Shown one piece after another: positions 46,228 to 58,507 of a stretch of DNA of 64,000 nt (within the stretch, counting starts at the first letter, position 1; each line of letters begins with the position of its first letter). The notes under the pieces are model-generated. The model saw only the letters and a program-made list of their open reading frames with translations. It searched no databases and was not told where the DNA came from. Origin of the DNA: Thuidium tamariscinum (lineage: Eukaryota > Streptophyta > Bryopsida > Hypnales > Thuidiaceae); NCBI GenBank assembly GCA_947034885.2, contig OX344756.2, positions 10,722,098-10,786,097 on the forward strand. The letters are read 5' to 3'. A program made the translations under genes and the position numbers.

Positions 46228-47623
46228 CAGTGGGGTACCAATCAAAATGTCGTTTTCGAATTCACAGTGAGAAAAATTTCAGTACTACCAACTTTGAAAG
46301 CCTCCCGAGAGCTCAAAAATTGGTATTTTACCACGAAATTTTTACTACACCATCATCTTAAAGTTAATTATACATATGCCAAATTTCAAGGCCAAAAGAT
46401 TCACCGAAAAAAAGTTATTCAAAATCTACCAACATGGGTAGTGGTGAGAAACATTTCACTACTTTCAACTTTGACACCTTCCAAAGGATTGAGTTTTTTT
46501 CTTTTGCCATGAAATTTTTGTCATGAAACAATCTCTATGTTTTTAATGTGTATAAAAAATTTCAAGATAAAAAAAGCTTTTTTTAAAAAGATATTTGAAA
46601 TCTTCCAACAGGTGTAGTTATGAGAAATTCTTCACAATTGCCAACTTTGACATCCTCCCAAGGGCTGAGAAATTGGTTTCTAACCATGAATTTTTTATGT
46701 GAAGTCATCTCTATGTCGATAAGATGCACTCCAAATTTCAAGTTCAAATGAATTACCAAAGAAAAGATATACAAAATCTCCCAACATGTGTAGTTGTGAA
46801 TTCTTTTTTCACAATTGCCAACTTTGACACCCTCCCAAGGGCTGAAAATTTGTCTATTTAACATGAATTTTTTTGAATAAGATCAAATTTATGTTGATAA
46901 TATATTTTCCAAATTTGAAGTTCAAAAAACTTACCCAGAAAAAGATATTCAAAACCTCTCAACATGAGTAGTTGTGAGGTTGAGTTTTTACATTCATGTC
47001 AAACTTTGCTCCACAAAATAACACTATACTAACGGCTCAAAAACTCCTCCTCACAACTACACATGTTGGGAGATTTTGTATATCTTTTTTTTGGTAATTC
47101 ATTTGAACTTGAAATTTGGAGCGCATCTTATCGACATAGAGATGACTTCACAAAAAAAATTCATGCTCAAAAACCAATTTTTCAGCCCTTGGGAGGGTGT
47201 CAAAGTTGGCAATTGTGAAAAATTTCTCATAACTACACCTGTTGGGAGATTTCAAATATCTTCTTAAAAAAAACTTTTTTTATCTTGAAATTTTTTATAC
47301 ATATTAAAAACATAGAGATTGTTTCATGACAAAAATTTCATGGCAAAAGAAAAAAAACTCAATCCTTTGGAAGGTGTCAAAGTTGAAAGTAGTGAAATGT
47401 TTCTCACCACTACCCATGTTGGTAGATTTTGAATAACTTTTTTTCGGTGAATCTTTTGGCCTTGAAATTTGGCAAACATATAATTAACTTAAAGATGATG
47501 ATGTAGTAAAAATTTCATGGTAAAATACCAATTTTTGAGCTCTCTAGAGGCTTTCAAAGTTGGCAATACTGAAATTTTTCTCACTATGAATTCGAAAACG
47601 ACATTTTGATTGGTACCCCACTG
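46228..47623 (-). mobile_element. Foldback element FB3, 1396 bp, TA TSD
   Basis: CAGTGGGGTACCAATCAAAA at the left and an exact reverse complement at the right, flanked by TA (46226-46227, 47624-47625). The asymmetric centre (about 46980-47050) is the reverse complement of the FB1 centre. This copy therefore lies in the opposite orientation, with four ~185-base units on the left and three on the right. Confidence 0.83.
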
Positions 47624-47872
47624 TACAATGTGAATCATCTACTATAGAAGAAAATCCAAGAAACATTCATGAAAGGTCAAACAATAAAGCAAGACCTTCC
47701 CTTTTCACACAAATTCCAAGAGTGAACATATGCATTTATGTCTTATATAGAAAGATTCTTTGCCATCCATCGCACTGCTATAGTTTGCAAGGTCAATTTA
47801 TATAGCATAAATAGGAGCTTACAATCCATTTCAGATCACTTAAGGAATTTAGCATAGCTCCCAATTGTATTT

Positions 47873-47886
47873 GGGGGGGGGGGGGG
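47873..47886 (+). repeat. Poly-G tract, 14 bases
   Basis: An uninterrupted run of 14 G followed by AGGCGGGG, in otherwise AT-rich DNA. It could support a G-quadruplex. Its length may also be imprecise because homopolymers are error-prone in assemblies. Confidence 0.7.
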
Positions 47887-48953
47887 AGGCGGGGATTTTC
47901 TCCTGCTTGGAAAAATAGATTTAAGACAAATTTAGAATTTTTTTCATATTTTTCCATCCAAAAACAAAAGTACTATGAATATTTTTGTTAAGATTTTCTA
48001 AAACCTATTCTTGACATCAGCGGTGCTATTCTGTAAGCTTGTTAGCGTGAGCTTGTGAGCGTAGAGCAGGGACTCTGTGAGCACAGAGCTTAAAAATTTG
48101 AAGAAGCATTATAAAACTTAATTTTATTCATTAAAATTGATTCCATCTTAAAATTTGAATCAAAATTTTCTATTTCTAATAAATTATAGTACCTATTTTT
48201 GTAGACCTATTACCGTGGACTTATTACCATGGTTATGTTGAAGTTGGATGAAGATTCTAATTTTCAATCTTACTTAAAAGTATACATTACAAAAATGAGA
48301 AACTCAATTGATATGAAAGATGAATAAAGATGGAATTAAATTAATATAGAGTATTGGTTGATCATTATTCTATAATAATGTAGATATTTTTGAGGCCTAG
48401 GGAAAGGGGCTAATGATTTTTATTGATGTATTATTATTACAGTTGTTTAGATTTTAGAAAGAAAATTTGTGGATAAAAATCTTTGCTACACTAAATTTTA
48501 TTTTGGTTGATCATGTCTTGTAGCATTATAAGTCTTCTCAAGACCAATAGAAGGGCATCAATTATTCCCTCCTCATTTTTAAGTCAATGGGCTTGTTTAA
48601 ATTTTAGAAAAAAATTTGTTTGTATGATTTCATTATATATGGAAAGAACTTAGTTGCACCAAATTTCATTTTGTTCATGAGTATCTTATAGTAGCGTAGG
48701 TCTTCTCAAAGGCCAATGTAGGCACCTACAGTTTTGTCTTAATGTATCAATAATGAAACTTGTTAAGATTTTTAAAAAAGTATTTGATTGATAGGGATTA
48801 CTTTTGTAAAGAATGAACTTCATTTCACAAGATTATTGATTATTTGACTCATTATCCTCTTGTTCATCCAATGAAGGGATTCATTTCTTCTTTCTTGATC
48901 CAATGGTTGTTTATTTATCATCTTGAAACAAAACTTGTCAAGTTTTGCTAGAT

Positions 48954-49238
48954 TTTTGTGAACACTTGCTTCTTAGTAATCCTCGGCACCAAGAGGAGTC
49001 CCACGGCTCCAATAAAATTATTATTGCAAACAAAAAAAAAAGTGTTTTTTTTGTTTTTGTTTTTGTTTTTGTTTTTGTTTTTGTTTTTGTTTTTGTTTTG
49101 GTCGAGAGACTCCCCTCGGCGCCGAGGGGAGTCCCACAATTGCGGGGGGAAAAAGAATTTTTTTAAATCGGAGCTATAGGACTCTCCTCGATGCCAAGGG
49201 GTATTAAGAAGCAAAACTAAGGAGAGTGTTCACAAAAA
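48954..49238. mobile_element. Nested inverted-repeat element with simple-repeat core
   Basis: TTTTTGTGAACACT at the left and AGTGTTCACAAAAA at the right. The arms continue through TTCTTA, a CCTCGGCACC/GGCATCGAGG-type block and GAGTCC-GGCTCC. The core holds about nine TTTTTG units (about 49043-49100). Three overlapping ORFs here are read-throughs of that hexamer. TSD not settled. Confidence 0.6.
49108..49133. repeat. Perfect 26-bp GC-rich palindrome
   Basis: GACTCCCCTCGGC followed immediately by its exact reverse complement GCCGAGGGGAGTC, next to the TTTTTG array. Part of a further pair of CTCGG/CCGAG blocks in the same element. Confidence 0.8.
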
Positions 49239-49529
49239 CTTAAATTTGTGAAATAACCTCATTTGATTTCAAAAAAATTATAATCAGTCACTAATTTTTT
49301 TTTCTTCATAAAATGTAGCAAAGTACAATAAATGGTAAAACAAAGTTATTCAAGGGACCACGGTAATAGGTCCACAATAATAGTTCCACGGTAATAGGCA
49401 CTAAAATTTACCAAAGTTAATCAAATTTGGCCCAAAGTTTTAGATGGAATCTTCAAAAAATTGCGTAGGCTCGCAGGCTCACAAGCTCACGCTCACAGGC
49501 TCACAAAATAGCAACCCTGTTCTTGACAT

Positions 49530-50563
49530 ATAGATATGTCTAATTACAATCATAAGCTAGTTAAGAAATGCAAACAAAATCAACTGCTCATAATGCATCA
49601 TAATAAGCTGGTTATTTCCATCTCCTATGTTTGAAAATAGAGAAGTCTAGACTTTGGAAATGGGGGGCTAATCACAAAGGGATCGGTTTACCTTATGTAT
49701 AATGTAACCAATCCATTTCCGATCACCCCCACATCTCCAATCTAAGATAGTCTGGTTCCTTTCCGTGAAGTTGTGGTGTAGCTCCTAGAGCAATTGTGGC
49801 ACATTAGGATTGGTTGTAAGGCTCTCATAAATACAATCAGCCCTTGGTCGATTTTGCAATCAGCCTATGGTCAAAAATAGTAATTTCTATATTATCATTA
49901 TAAATCAAAAGAATCTTTCCCTAAAAAATTTATAGTAATTACACTTTGTGTAATAAAATTCTAGAAAAAATATGCTATCCTTCCAAACTCTATATCTGTA
50001 CATGGGAAACATTTTGCACTAAAGAAAACACTCTAACTATGCATAATTGCTTAAGTGATTGGAAATGGGTTGGCTACCTTCATTAGGAACTTGATGACTT
50101 GCTCATGATCATAGCCAACTTATTCAAGGCCATCTGCCATCATCTGATGAAGTTACTGCCTGGCTTGACATTTTGCAACCGTGCACAATTCACAATTTCA
50201 CATGCTTCCTATCATCAGCAATTCAGTGTTGTCCTGGCAACTATGATCTGCTTCAAGCAATTCAAGGTTCTGCATATCCAAATGCTAAAGTTAAGATAAA
50301 CAGGTAGTCCTGCACCATGTTACTGGCAAACCAATCTGCAGATTATGTTGAGGCAGCTCTGAATGCCAACAACCCAGTGATAGATGATTCCCATGATTTG
50401 GAATTTTCTGCCGAACTTTTCTTCTTTCTTTCTTAAATTTTTTGGAACAAATGAAATGGGATTTCATTGCCTTTTCTATGGAACTTGTCAGTCAATCCAG
50501 CTCCTGGTGTGCTTGGGAGTTTCCAACTGTCATTTTGTGTTTGTCTTGCTCAGTGAGATAAGT
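49530..50563. other. Intergenic DNA, no gene seen
   Basis: Mixed composition. Two short ORFs (50099-50299, 50384-50566) show no known motif. No element boundary recognised. Confidence 0.45.
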
Positions 50564-50565
50564 TA

Positions 50566-50657
50566 ACCCCTAACTGCCCAATCGACCATAGAATTGACTG
50601 AATGGGCAGTTATATTTCTTTGATCATTTAAAAAAAAATTCAGGCAGTTTTAAGGGT
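50566..50657. mobile_element. 92-bp deleted ACCCCTAA-ended element, TA TSD
   Basis: ACCCCTAACTGCCCA at the left and GGCAGTTTTAAGGGT at the right, flanked by TA (50564-50565, 50658-50659). The ends match the larger ACCCCTAA families, so it looks like an internally deleted derivative. Confidence 0.65.
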
Positions 50658-50821
50658 TAATTATAGAAAACTTTTATTTTTCACTGAAAAAAAGTACATA
50701 TTTGATTATTGAGAGGTCTTCAAAGGCATACATGTACCATAATGAAGTGTAAAGCTTGCCAATTTTACTTCATTTCCTAGCCTTATGCAATTCTACTTGC
50801 TTTGAGATTTAAGAAATTATA

Positions 50822-52020
50822 CAGTGGGGTACCAATCAAAATGTCGTTTTCGAATGTGCAATGAGAAAAAATTCAGTATTGCCAACTTTGAAAGCCTCCC
50901 GAGAGCTCAAAAATTGGTATTTTACCACAAAAATTTTACCATAGCATCATCTTTAAGTTAATTATATGTTTGCCAAATTTCAAGGCCAAAAGATTCACTG
51001 AAAAAAAGTTATTCAAAATCTACCAACATGGGTAGTGGTGAGAAACATTTCACTACTTTCAACTTTGACACCTTCCTAAGGATTGAGTTTTTTTTCTTTT
51101 GCCATGAAATTTTTGTCATGAAACAATCTCTATGTTTTTAATATGTATAAAAAATTTCAAGGTAAATTTTTTTTTTAAGAAGATATTTGAAATCTCCCAA
51201 CAGGTGTAGTTTTGAGAAATTTTTCACAATTGCCAACTTCGACACCCTCCCAAGGGTTGAAAAATTGGTTTCTTACCATGAATTTTTTCTGTGAAGTCAT
51301 CTCTATGTTGATAATATGTGCTCCAAATTTCAAGTTCAAATGAATTACCAAAAAAAAGATATACAAAATCTCCCAACATGTGTAGTTGTGAGGAGGAGTT
51401 TTTGAGCCATTAGTATAGTGTTATTTTGTGGAGCAAAGTTTGACATGAATGTAAAAACTCAACCTCACAACTACATATGTTGAGAGGTTTTGAATATCTT
51501 TTTTTGGGTAAGTGTTTTGAACTTGAAATTTGGAAAATATATTATCAACATAGAGTTGATCTTATTCAAAAAAATTCATGTTAAATAGACAAATTTTCAG
51601 CCCTTGGGAGGGTGTCAAAGTTGGCAATTGTGAAAATTTTCTCAAAACTACACTTGTTGGAAGATTTCAAATATCTTCTTAAAAAAAAAATTTTACCTTG
51701 AAATTTTTTATACATACTAAAAACATAGAGATTGTTTCATGATAAAAATTTTATGGCAAAAAAAAAAACTCAATCCTTAGGAAGGTATCAAAGTTGAAAG
51801 TAGTGAAATGTTTCTCACCACTACCCATGTTGGTAGATTTTGAATAACTTTTCTTTGGTGAAGCTTTTGGCCTTGAAATTTGGCATACATATAATTAACT
51901 TAAAGATGATGTAGTGGTAAAATACCAATTTTTGAGCTCTTGGGAGGCTTTCAAAGTTGGCAGTACTAAAAATTTTCTCACTGCGAATTCGAAATCAACA
52001 TTTTGATTGGTACCCCACTG
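50822..52020 (+). mobile_element. Foldback element FB4, 1199 bp, TA TSD
   Basis: CAGTGGGGTACCAATCAAAA at the left and its reverse complement at the right, flanked by TA (50820-50821, 52021-52022). Same orientation as FB1 but 199 bases shorter, equal to one arm unit. The right arm has three units instead of four. Confidence 0.82.
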
Positions 52021-52022
52021 TA

Positions 52023-52970
52023 CATATCCATTTGCTTTGAGAATGGTTTCAATAGAAAGAGGAAAGTGTTTTCATGATATTCACCATTGAAAATTTAAAC
52101 ATACAACTATTGATTTGGAGTTATTTTCTGAAATTTTGACTTATAACAAATAATTGCATTTCAACAATTGCAAGGTGTATTGTGTAATGAATTTAATAGC
52201 TTTTCATGTGAAATTAAGTTTTTTAGAAGTGAATTTTAGTGTGCTAACACTCTTTGTAGTTGTTTATGTCGCCTCCAATCCCTAGAAAAATTTATATACA
52301 AATTTGAAAAACATTATAGGAAAAGGCAATACACAAAATATAAAAAATGTATACTCCTCTTGTTATAATCTCACAACTCCTATGCAATTTTGGGTTGGGG
52401 TGAACTGCAAGACATTAAATCCTACCATCAAAGGTGGGCCCAGCAAGTGGATTTACCTTGGTAGAAAATGCAATAATTTTTTATTATTTGCAAATTTTAT
52501 TTCTTCCAAATTCTGAGTTCATATTTGCAATCAGAGACTCCAAATTTGGGAGGTATGCCTAAGAATATATACTAGGTACAATCCAAAATTGGGGGCTATT
52601 TTTCACTTTTGACTGGAGAAACCCGTAGGATTTCTTGTCTTGCACGTGAACTGGCCCCTTGCTTGATGCACCAAGTCATTCCAAGGGTGCAAGTAAAAAT
52701 TTAAAAAACCCTATTTTTGTGCCTGAACAATTTACCTATTACACTTCTCCTAGTTAATTTGGGGCCTCTAATTGTAAATATGGATTCAGAATTTGCAAAT
52801 TTTACCATGTATGGAAAATAAAAAAATCTTTGCATTTTCCCAAGTAAATTGTGCAAGTCTATAAAACATTTTATGGACTTGCACGGTTTATGGTATTCTT
52901 ACTTTAGAATTTATCCATGGTTGAAAATAATCTTGGCATTTTTTTGTTTTAGCACATATAATTGAGGGAG
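52023..52970. other. Intergenic DNA, no gene seen
   Basis: One 70-codon ORF (52304-52516) without a recognised domain. No inverted-repeat boundary found. Confidence 0.45.
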
Positions 52971-53208
52971 TGCTAGTATGTGAGCATAAAATCTATGAGT
53001 ATGAGTCTAGAAGTCTATATTATAGACACTTTCTATACTTATAGGTATATATATTATAGTTTTTTACGTTATAAACTCTTCTCATTTTATACTATACCTA
53101 TATTATAGGTCCATATGTTATAAACACTTTAAATGGTTGTAGATATATACATACCTACAACCAAGTTCAAGGTTCATAGGTTTATATTTATACATCCATG
53201 TGCTAGCA
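52971..53208. mobile_element. Candidate TGCTAGTATGTGAGC element, copy 1
   Basis: TGCTAGTATGTGAGC at the left, CATGTGCTAGCA at the right. About 238 bases, rich in TATAG/CTATA blocks. The ends resemble copy 2 at 54701 and, more weakly, those of the 1.5-kb element at 48018 (GGTTGCTATTTTGTGAGC). TSD not settled. Confidence 0.55.
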
Positions 53209-54700
53209 TCAATGTGTGTCATTCTTCCATATCAAGTGTTAGTATTTAAGGAATTGCATTGTTTATAATGTTTAAGACTGCAAATTGGGGCGATGGAGGT
53301 GGATTTAGGACATGCCACTTGATTGAAGTTTTTTGCTTAAACTTTGATCCTTAAAATAATATCTATGATGGATAGACTCTTAATTTAAGCCAATTGAAAT
53401 TAAGCAAAAGAAAAAAAGCCTACTTCTTAGTCCCCCTAGAATACTCTTAAAGAATTCACTTTAAATTCCTTTTTCAATCCTCAATCCTAATATATTGTAT
53501 ATCATATTATAACTTGTTTCTAGGTCATATTTATGCAACCTCATGTAAAAGGTTTGTTGATAAAGGTTGAGTACATGTATCAATTTAGTTTATTAAGTAT
53601 ATATCTCTAATATTTTAAGAGTTTTTGGAGAAAAAATTGCCAATCATTTCTAATTTTTTGCATTGTCTATAGTCTTAGATTTATTACTGCTATTTCATAG
53701 CCTCAAATTATGAGAATGTAACAAAAGATCCCTCATGCTACCTAATTTTTTCCATTCAAAAATAGATTATTTGGTCATTGGTTTGTTAGACACCAGTTAA
53801 TTGTAAATTCATTATTTGTTCTCCTATTTTGTGTTTCATTTTTAATAGTACCTTTCTAAAATCAAATCATTAATTAAATCACAATTTGGAATTATAGAAC
53901 AAGAGATTTGGAAGTTGAAAGATGTAAACATGTACAATCGTTACATATTTTTTGAGGCCTTTGAAAGGCTATGAGTTTGGAGACTATAGAATTGTTGTAG
54001 AAACTTTGGGACCATTGTATGGGGACTCTAGGAATGCTACCTCATAAGCAAGTTAACGTGGTCAAAAGACTACTGCGACAGATAATACTAATTATTTGAT
54101 TATAAATTTTTTTAAATTTTGAAAAACAAATCAATTTTCAATTTTGTATACATTTTGAAATTTGCATGTGTATGTGTGTGTATCTCTCTCTATATATATA
54201 GAGAGAGAGACACACACATACACACACATATACATTCAAGAAATCAAACTAGTAGTGGCTAGTTCACTCTATAGAGAATAGTTTTGGAGTATAGCCCTAA
54301 AATAGTCTCTAAAAGGGCTAAAAAGATGTAATGACTTATAATTTTAAAGAACTACTTCATTAAAAGAGATTGGAGGAAATAGAAGATTGTTTCATGCCCA
54401 TTCTCCATACTATTCATATTGTAGTGAGGGAGCAATTGACCACTATCAACCATCATAAATACTAAAAATAAATTATAAATTATTTTTTTCTAAATTTGAA
54501 AATAAAATCAATTTTTTTTAAAACTAAAATTAAAATTTTGATGTGGCTATCACCCAACTACATCATATTTTGCAGTCATGTAATTCCCAAAGTTGTCCAT
54601 TGTATGGGAATTTATAATCTTGTTTGGAACCCAATCTCTTCTAATGTAGAGTTTTACACAAGCTTTTGTATCTCATCCTTCATATCTTGGAGTTGAGGGT
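53209..54700. other. Intergenic DNA, no gene seen
   Basis: AT-rich, with a microsatellite palindrome listed at 54168. No coding signal. Confidence 0.45.
54168..54228. repeat. Compound microsatellite palindrome
   Basis: (TG)n with TATG, then TCTCTCTC, then TATATATA, mirrored as GAGAGAGA and CACACACAT-ACACAC. The whole ~60 bases is self-complementary and would extrude as a cruciform. Confidence 0.75.
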
Positions 54701-54926
54701 TGCTATTATGTGAGCTTAGAAGTGTAAGCCCATGATCCTAAAAGACTATACACCTATAGTATAAGTGTCTTTATTAAGAAAATCTTCTATGATTATAGTA
54801 TTTTTATATTATAGATATCTATATTATAGATGTGCACGTCATAAGCTCCTTCAATGGTTGTAGTATACCTACTTATATATTTGCTCAAGGCTTACATGCT
54901 TACATTTTCATGCTCACATACTAGCA
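54701..54926. mobile_element. Candidate TGCTAGTATGTGAGC element, copy 2
   Basis: TGCTATTATGTGAGC at the left and TGCTCACATACTAGCA at the right. 226 bases. Shares with copy 1 the run of ATTATAGAT-type blocks and ATGGTTGTAG-TATA-C. Confidence 0.6.
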
Positions 54927-56147
54927 CAATTGTCTTAGAATCTATGGCTTGAATAAAAATTTGACTTTAGATATAGGAGAGCGATTGGTCTCAATTGAAC
55001 TATCAATGTCATTCATTTCTAAAATGAAATATGACATCAATTGGTTTTCATCTTTAACTTTTGTATTATTTCATGTCTAACTTCAATGATCAATTTCATA
55101 GAAGAATTGAATTTGTTGAGGTGCAATTATTTTGCAAGGATTAAAACATTTCACAAAATTTTTACATATACACACTCTTAGAACATGAAAGTAAGAAAGT
55201 AAGAAAGTAAGAACAAAAGCTAGGTGGAAACAAGGGATGACTTTTCAATTAAATTCACAAGTAATTTGTAAAAGAAATTATCATGAAAATATTTAGAGTT
55301 GATAAAAGAAGCATTCTTGTTAATCCTTAAACATTGGAAGAGCCCAAATGCGGCTTATGGATGACCAAAAAGGCTTGCAAGAAGATGTTAATAAATAACA
55401 TATCTCCATGAAATTCTTTTTGAGTTGATATAGAATATTCTTTTTATCACTATAGAGAGAAGAAGGGCCTTGTATAGGTGTTCAAGAACTTACTAAAAAT
55501 TAGAAGATGTAAGCTAGAGAACACAAAAGACATTAGACGTTTTTTAAGTTTCTAAAAGGCTATTTTGAAGTTGTTCCTTGAAACTATTCCTTATAGTGTG
55601 AACAAGCCATTCTTAGTCTAAAATTTTCAGTTAATAGTTTTTATTTTTAAGAAGTTCAAAAGGTATGAAAGTATGAAAAATGATTTAAGATTTTATTCCA
55701 AATATTTGATAATTAATTTTAATTAATTAATTAATATTATCTCACATGGCAATCTTTCAACTATATTAAATTGCATATGTGGTAGAGTTCTCAACATTTC
55801 TATAGTCCAAGAACTTGCAATCTTCCAAAGGCCTCCAAAACATCTAGTGAGTCCTTTTGGTGTATTTTGGTAGTTCCTACTTCCTTACTGTTAATCTAAA
55901 TTTTGAGTCATGTAAATGATATTTGTAAACCTAGACCCTAGCAAATGAATTGAAGCTTATTGAATCTAGTTTTGATTCTAAATTCTAAAATTTCAAAGTT
56001 CCTAAAATCAAACATTTTATTGCATATCAAGCATAGGGCCTACTACTATAGTCTATTGATTTTGAATTTATAATTGGATATAAAACTTTAGTTTATACTA
56101 TATTATATTGTAGGTATGCAAAGACATTTTCAATTTTTTTGAGCTTA
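54927..56147. other. Intergenic DNA, no gene seen
   Basis: AT-rich, with a short AGTAAGAA triplication at about 55191-55212. No ORF above 60 codons. Confidence 0.45.
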
Positions 56148-56354
56148 CACTATAAGAGAAAAGTGTGTTTTTAAGTATAGTTCTAGTAGAATAATCTTGT
56201 AAATAATGACATGAAAATAGTGTTTTTAGTAAAACTTTGTTGAAAACACATGTATCTCTAGTAAAATTTTACTGAAAATGCCCCTTTAAGATCATTACTT
56301 GCAAGACTATACTATTAGGACTATATACTTGAAACACACCTTTTTCTTTTAGCA
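56148..56354. mobile_element. CACTA-like hairpin MITE related to 10894
   Basis: CACTATAAGAGAAAAGTGTG at the left. The right arm reads AACACACCTTTTTCTTTTAG. Arms share TATAGT, AAGTAATGA and the centre AAAACTTTGTTGAAAA with the copy at 10894. The right terminus is degraded. Confidence 0.6.
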
Positions 56355-57443
56355 TTATTAAAATTAGGTATGCATTTTTTTTCTCCAAAAAGTCTTCGAA
56401 ATTTGAAATTAACAACAAAGCTGAAAATTGTATGATTTTTAGAAGATATGTGATTTCATCTTTGAAAAATTATTCCCCTCTCAAACTTAGTTGCAAAATA
56501 AAAGAAACAAAAAAGTGGTAAAAATTTGAGATGGATTATATAATTATGGACTTTGCCCTTCCAAGGTTCACCATAGAAGTATGGGCCTATAACCATTGAT
56601 TTCAAGCCTTGTTGTACATTCCTTTGTGTACTCACTTTTGCTACCATTTTACACCTAGATATCAATGAAAAGTTTTATATTTATTTTTTACAGTTTGAAT
56701 CCTACGTCTACTGCAAGTCACAAAATTTCCAATTTTTTTCTTAAATTCAAAATTATCATAAATTTTTAAAGAGAAAATATAGAAAATTCATTTTAAATAC
56801 AAACTACACTTGAAAAAATTGATTTAAAAAAATATATAGATACATATTATAGTATATAACATCATGGTATAAACCAAGGTTACTTTAAAATTAGAAAATC
56901 AACAAAACAATGGTTATAGACCAAAAATTTATAGTATTATGAAACATAGAAAGATATGAGTTTTTCAAAATTTTCAATTGGAGTAGGAATAAAACTTGGT
57001 AAGCTTCACTTCATCAGTTGAATTCAAATTTTAAAAAATCATTTCTATGGTTGAAATCCACATCAAGAGAAAATAGTTGAAAATTGTCAAAAAAAGACTA
57101 ATGATGGCCTATGGATTAAGGGTCTCCTTACATGTATCAGTGGGCAAGGAAACTTCATAGGGAGTGCTATATGGGAAAATAGTCTTTGCACTTTTATATC
57201 ACCCCGGTGGATGGGAGGGATATAATTAGAAAAGCACTCATATTAGATTCTCTCAAGCTTGCCCAGTCTTCACCAATGAGATTGTCTACCAGAATTGGTG
57301 AAACTTCTCCTCTTCCTTTCCCATTTGCCCACCCCGGCAAGACAATCGATGAAGCCTCTTTTTGCCTTATTGCTTAAAGACACACTCTTCTTGCCTATTG
57401 AGCCAACATGTAAGCGCACCCTAAGCATCTTCCTATGTAGTAA
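56355..57443. other. Intergenic DNA, no gene seen
   Basis: The less AT-rich part at 57186-57440 carries overlapping ORFs on both strands with no recognisable family. It may be a unique or decayed sequence. Confidence 0.4.
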
Positions 57444-57830
57444 GGGAGAAACACCCAGTACCACACTTTTACCTTGCATTGAACCCTAGAGTCATCCAAA
57501 ACCGTCCCTAGACCACAGTTAATGTCTTTTTCAAATGCTTGATTGTATTTCACTAATGCATATTATGAACACATACTAAAAAAGGGTTTGGCTCACTGTT
57601 GATTTTAGTAGCATTCAGATTTAGGGGCATCTATTGAATAGTTTCATCAATGGTCTAGGGAGCCAACACTTTCAAAAATCATAAAAAATACATACAGCAT
57701 CTGAAAAACCTTTCTTTAATTTTTAATATTCATGATTTTCACTTGCTACTACTAGAAAAATATTATTTTTAGAAAAGGCTGCCTCCAACTATGCTGAGTC
57801 CCTTATTTGGACGGTTTTGGATGTTTCTGC
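57444..57830 (+). mobile_element. Candidate ~385-bp GAAACACCC element, copy 2
   Basis: GGGAGAAACACCCAGTACC at the left and TTTTGGATGTTTCTGC at the right. GGTCTAGGGAGCCAACACTT and GGCTGCCTCCAACTATGCTG are shared with 33566-33949 at the same relative positions. Confidence 0.6.
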
Positions 57831-58505
57831 AAGCTGGACGGACTCAAGTTCTCTCACCCATTTTCATCGATTTTAAAATGTTGTCTATTCGAACCAATCA
57901 AAGCAGCTGAACATTAAAAACTGCAATGGGTTTCCATTTGTTTCATAAAAACAACAACAACAGCAGCTGAACATTAAAAATGAAAAATGAAAAATGAAAA
58001 GAAAAGAAAAAGCAGCTGAACACTGAAAGTGCACCGGCACTGTCATTAACTTGTTTCCTAAAAATTCCCTGCCAAGTATTCTTTCAGTTACTAATACATC
58101 AGTTATTTAATTTAATTTTAGTTTAATCTGATTGTTTTCCCCCCAATGAATGTCCTTTCCGGCCCTGCCTGCCAATGAGTCAAGTTTGGGCGGGAATGGA
58201 AAATCTGACCATGCAAAACGTGACACGTGTACAAGAAGTGCAACATGTGTATATGTTTTTTATGAATGATACTTAATTAAGCTGTTCAAAAGTAAATATG
58301 TTAGCTAGATGGAATCTTCAGCTATTAACTTCATTAAGTTTATTCTTTTTCTCAATGGATGAAATCGTCCAATTGGAACAAAATCTGGTATCATAGAAGT
58401 TGTTTTTTGTTTTTTGTTTTTGTTTTTTTTCTTTCTGAATTGGGAAACCCCTCACAAGGATGTTTTTCAGACCTTTGATTTTGGGAGACTGGGTTCATCA
58501 AACAT
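57831..58505. other. Intergenic DNA, no gene seen
   Basis: CAGCTGAACA-TTAAAAA occurs three times within 57904-58030, separated by AAAAGAAAAG-type runs. No gene recognised. Confidence 0.45.
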
Positions 58506-58507
58506 TA

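Larger units (their letters stand above)
48018..49519. mobile_element. 1.5-kb element with 10-bp TSD (MULE-like or hAT-like)
   Basis: Left CAGCGGTGCTATTCTGTAAG, and right in reverse complement CAGGGTTGCTATTTTGTGAG, each followed by GAGC/GTGAGC-rich sequence. The flanks are identical: TTCTTGACAT at 48008-48017 and 49520-49529. A 10-base TSD points to a Mutator-like element, while the CAGGG end is also hAT-like. 1502 bases, without a transposase ORF. A smaller inverted-repeat element is nested inside. Confidence 0.78.

Noticed and set aside
46583-46864. Repeated similar peptides (PWEGVKVGN-type) from several ORFs in 9-10, 38, 46-47 and 51 kb
   Set aside because: They are translations of the ~185-base foldback arm units, on either strand and with frame breaks. 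The similarity comes from the DNA repeat and there is no conserved domain.
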